23,865 bases of DNA from JBDTCO01 sp039923495 (GTDB taxonomy: Bacteria; Myxococcota_A; Polyangia; Palsa-1104), in the NCBI GenBank assembly GCA_039923495.1, contig JBDTCO010000195.1:1-23865 (forward strand). The letters are read 5' to 3'. Of the stretch, positions 23,275 to 23,865 are shown in pieces (within the stretch, counting starts at the first letter, position 1; the number at the start of each line of letters is the position of its first letter). The position numbers and the translations under genes were made by a program. Below the pieces are notes generated by a model. The model had not been told where the DNA came from. It did not search any database and saw only the letters and a list, made by a program, of their open reading frames with translations.

Positions 23275-23727
23275 TCAGAGCTTCCGCATCGTGGGCGCGG
23301 TTTGATTCGTCACTAGCCAAAACAGACCGAGTTGCTTGACTGCTTCGATGAACTCGACGAAGTCGACTGGTTTGCGAACGTAACTATTCGCGCCGAGACT
23401 GTAGCTGCGGATCAGATCCTGCTCCTCGAGCGAGGAGGTCAAGACGACCACAGGAATGAGCCTCGTCAGCTCGTTGTCGCGCATCGCCTTGAGAACATCG
23501 AGGCCATCGAACTTCGGGAGCTTCAGGTCGAGAAGGACGACCTGAGGCATGGCGGTCGGGGCGCGATTGGCGTGCACGCCTCGGGCGAACAAGTAGTCGA
23601 GCGCCTCGACGCCATCACGCGCCACGACGATCGGGTTCGTGACGTTGGCCTTCTTGAGCGCGCGAAGTGTCAACGCCTCGTCCTTCTGATTGTCTTCCAC
23701 CAACAAGACGACCTGATCGCTGCTCAT
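23275..23727 (-). CDS. Single-domain response regulator, Rcp1 type
   Basis: 150 aa. Receiver with LLVEDNQKDEALTLRALKKA, phospho-acceptor Asp 67 (VVLLDLKLPKFDG), Thr/Ser switch (VVVLTSSLEEQD) and Lys 113 region (SYVRKPVDF). The longer loop before the Asp (FARGVHANRAPTAMPQV) and the LRALKKANVTNPI segment are typical of Rcp1, the partner of cyanobacterial-type phytochrome kinases. ATG 23727 overlaps the stop of the upstream kinase (ATGA), and the hybrid kinase follows three bases after its stop, so the three act as one signalling unit. There is no output domain. Confidence 0.95.
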   Translation of the reverse strand: MSSDQVVLLVEDNQKDEALTLRALKKANVTNPIVVARDGVEALDYLFARGVHANRAPTAMPQVVLLDLKLPKFDGLDVLKAMRDNELTRLIPVVVLTSSLEEQDLIRSYSLGANSYVRKPVDFVEFIEAVKQLGLFWLVTNQTAPTMRKL

Positions 23728-23865
23728 GCCACTGACTCCGTTTCATGGAGAGTAAAATAAAAGGTCGCACCACGATTGACCGCTGCCTCGGCCCAGACTC
23801 GACCGCCATGTCGAGTGACGACGCGTTGCACGGTCGCCAGCCCTACGCCGGTTCCTTCGAACTCA
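23724..23865 (-). CDS. C-terminal end of a histidine kinase, phytochrome-type (partial)
   Basis: The 46 visible residues carry the G2 box and end of an HATPase_c domain: EFEGTGVGLATVQRVVTRHG, then RVWAEA and GATFYFTL, followed by HETESVA and the stop. The GATFYFTL ending and the following Rcp1-type regulator are characteristic of phytochrome-like and related PAS/GAF histidine kinases, but the sensor domain is outside the window, so light sensing is only a possibility. Stop overlaps the regulator's start as ATGA. Confidence 0.9.
   Translation of the reverse strand, partial: EFEGTGVGLATVQRVVTRHGGRVWAEAAVNRGATFYFTLHETESVA

Overview
The window looks like a chromosomal stretch from a high-GC, Gram-negative bacterium with complex signalling, most likely a myxobacterium-like member of the Myxococcota. 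This is inference from content: two Hanks-type Ser/Thr kinases, PilZ and MshEN (c-di-GMP-type) domains, many lipoproteins, a sigma54-type promoter, hybrid histidine kinases and strong G/C third-position bias. No plasmid, phage, IS or CRISPR signature was seen. Coding density is very high; no gene-free stretch exceeds about 300 bases.

Layout. 1-1029 (+): the end of a TPR protein, then an outer-membrane-type lipoprotein with ATGA overlap. 1061-2043 (-): a CxxC zinc-ribbon protein coupled to a tandem PilZ-like protein. 2103-2528 (+): a Cys-rich lipoprotein. 2518-4945 (-): a YbjN-like protein and PspA (coupled), a 13-bp hairpin, then a periplasmic protein with GspC-like HR and PDZ domains. 5107-6240 (-): a lipoprotein of unknown function. 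6315-7892 (+): uppS and cdsA, for undecaprenyl diphosphate and CDP-diacylglycerol synthesis. 7957-11270 (-): a tight operon of a PAS-containing Ser/Thr kinase, an MFS transporter and a protein that resembles ADP-ribosyltransferases. 11374-13672 (+): a metallo-beta-lactamase exonuclease homologue whose metal ligands appear lost, overlapping a chemoreceptor-like protein with no sensor domain. 13724-15023 (+): tatB-like and tatC. 15064-15528 (+): a small lipoprotein. 15535-16518 (-): a membrane-anchored zinc-finger protein. 16753-17103 (+): a small exported protein behind a good sigma54 -24/-12 element. 17100-19412 (-): a zinc-ribbon/kinase/TM/TPR receptor kinase. 19413-21347 (-): PilZ, stand-alone MshEN and a membrane protein. 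21402-21475 (-): tRNA-Arg(CCG). 21733-23865 (-): end of a phytochrome-type histidine kinase, an Rcp1-like response regulator and a REC-HK-REC hybrid kinase.

Functional themes: envelope biogenesis and export (uppS, cdsA, tatBC, pspA, lipoproteins), phospho-signalling (two STKs, one two-component relay, one MCP) and second-messenger reception (PilZ, MshEN). The items most worth a second look are the apparent pseudo-exonuclease/MCP pair, the ART-like protein in the kinase-MFS operon, and the sigma54-driven exported protein with two spaced upstream repeats.
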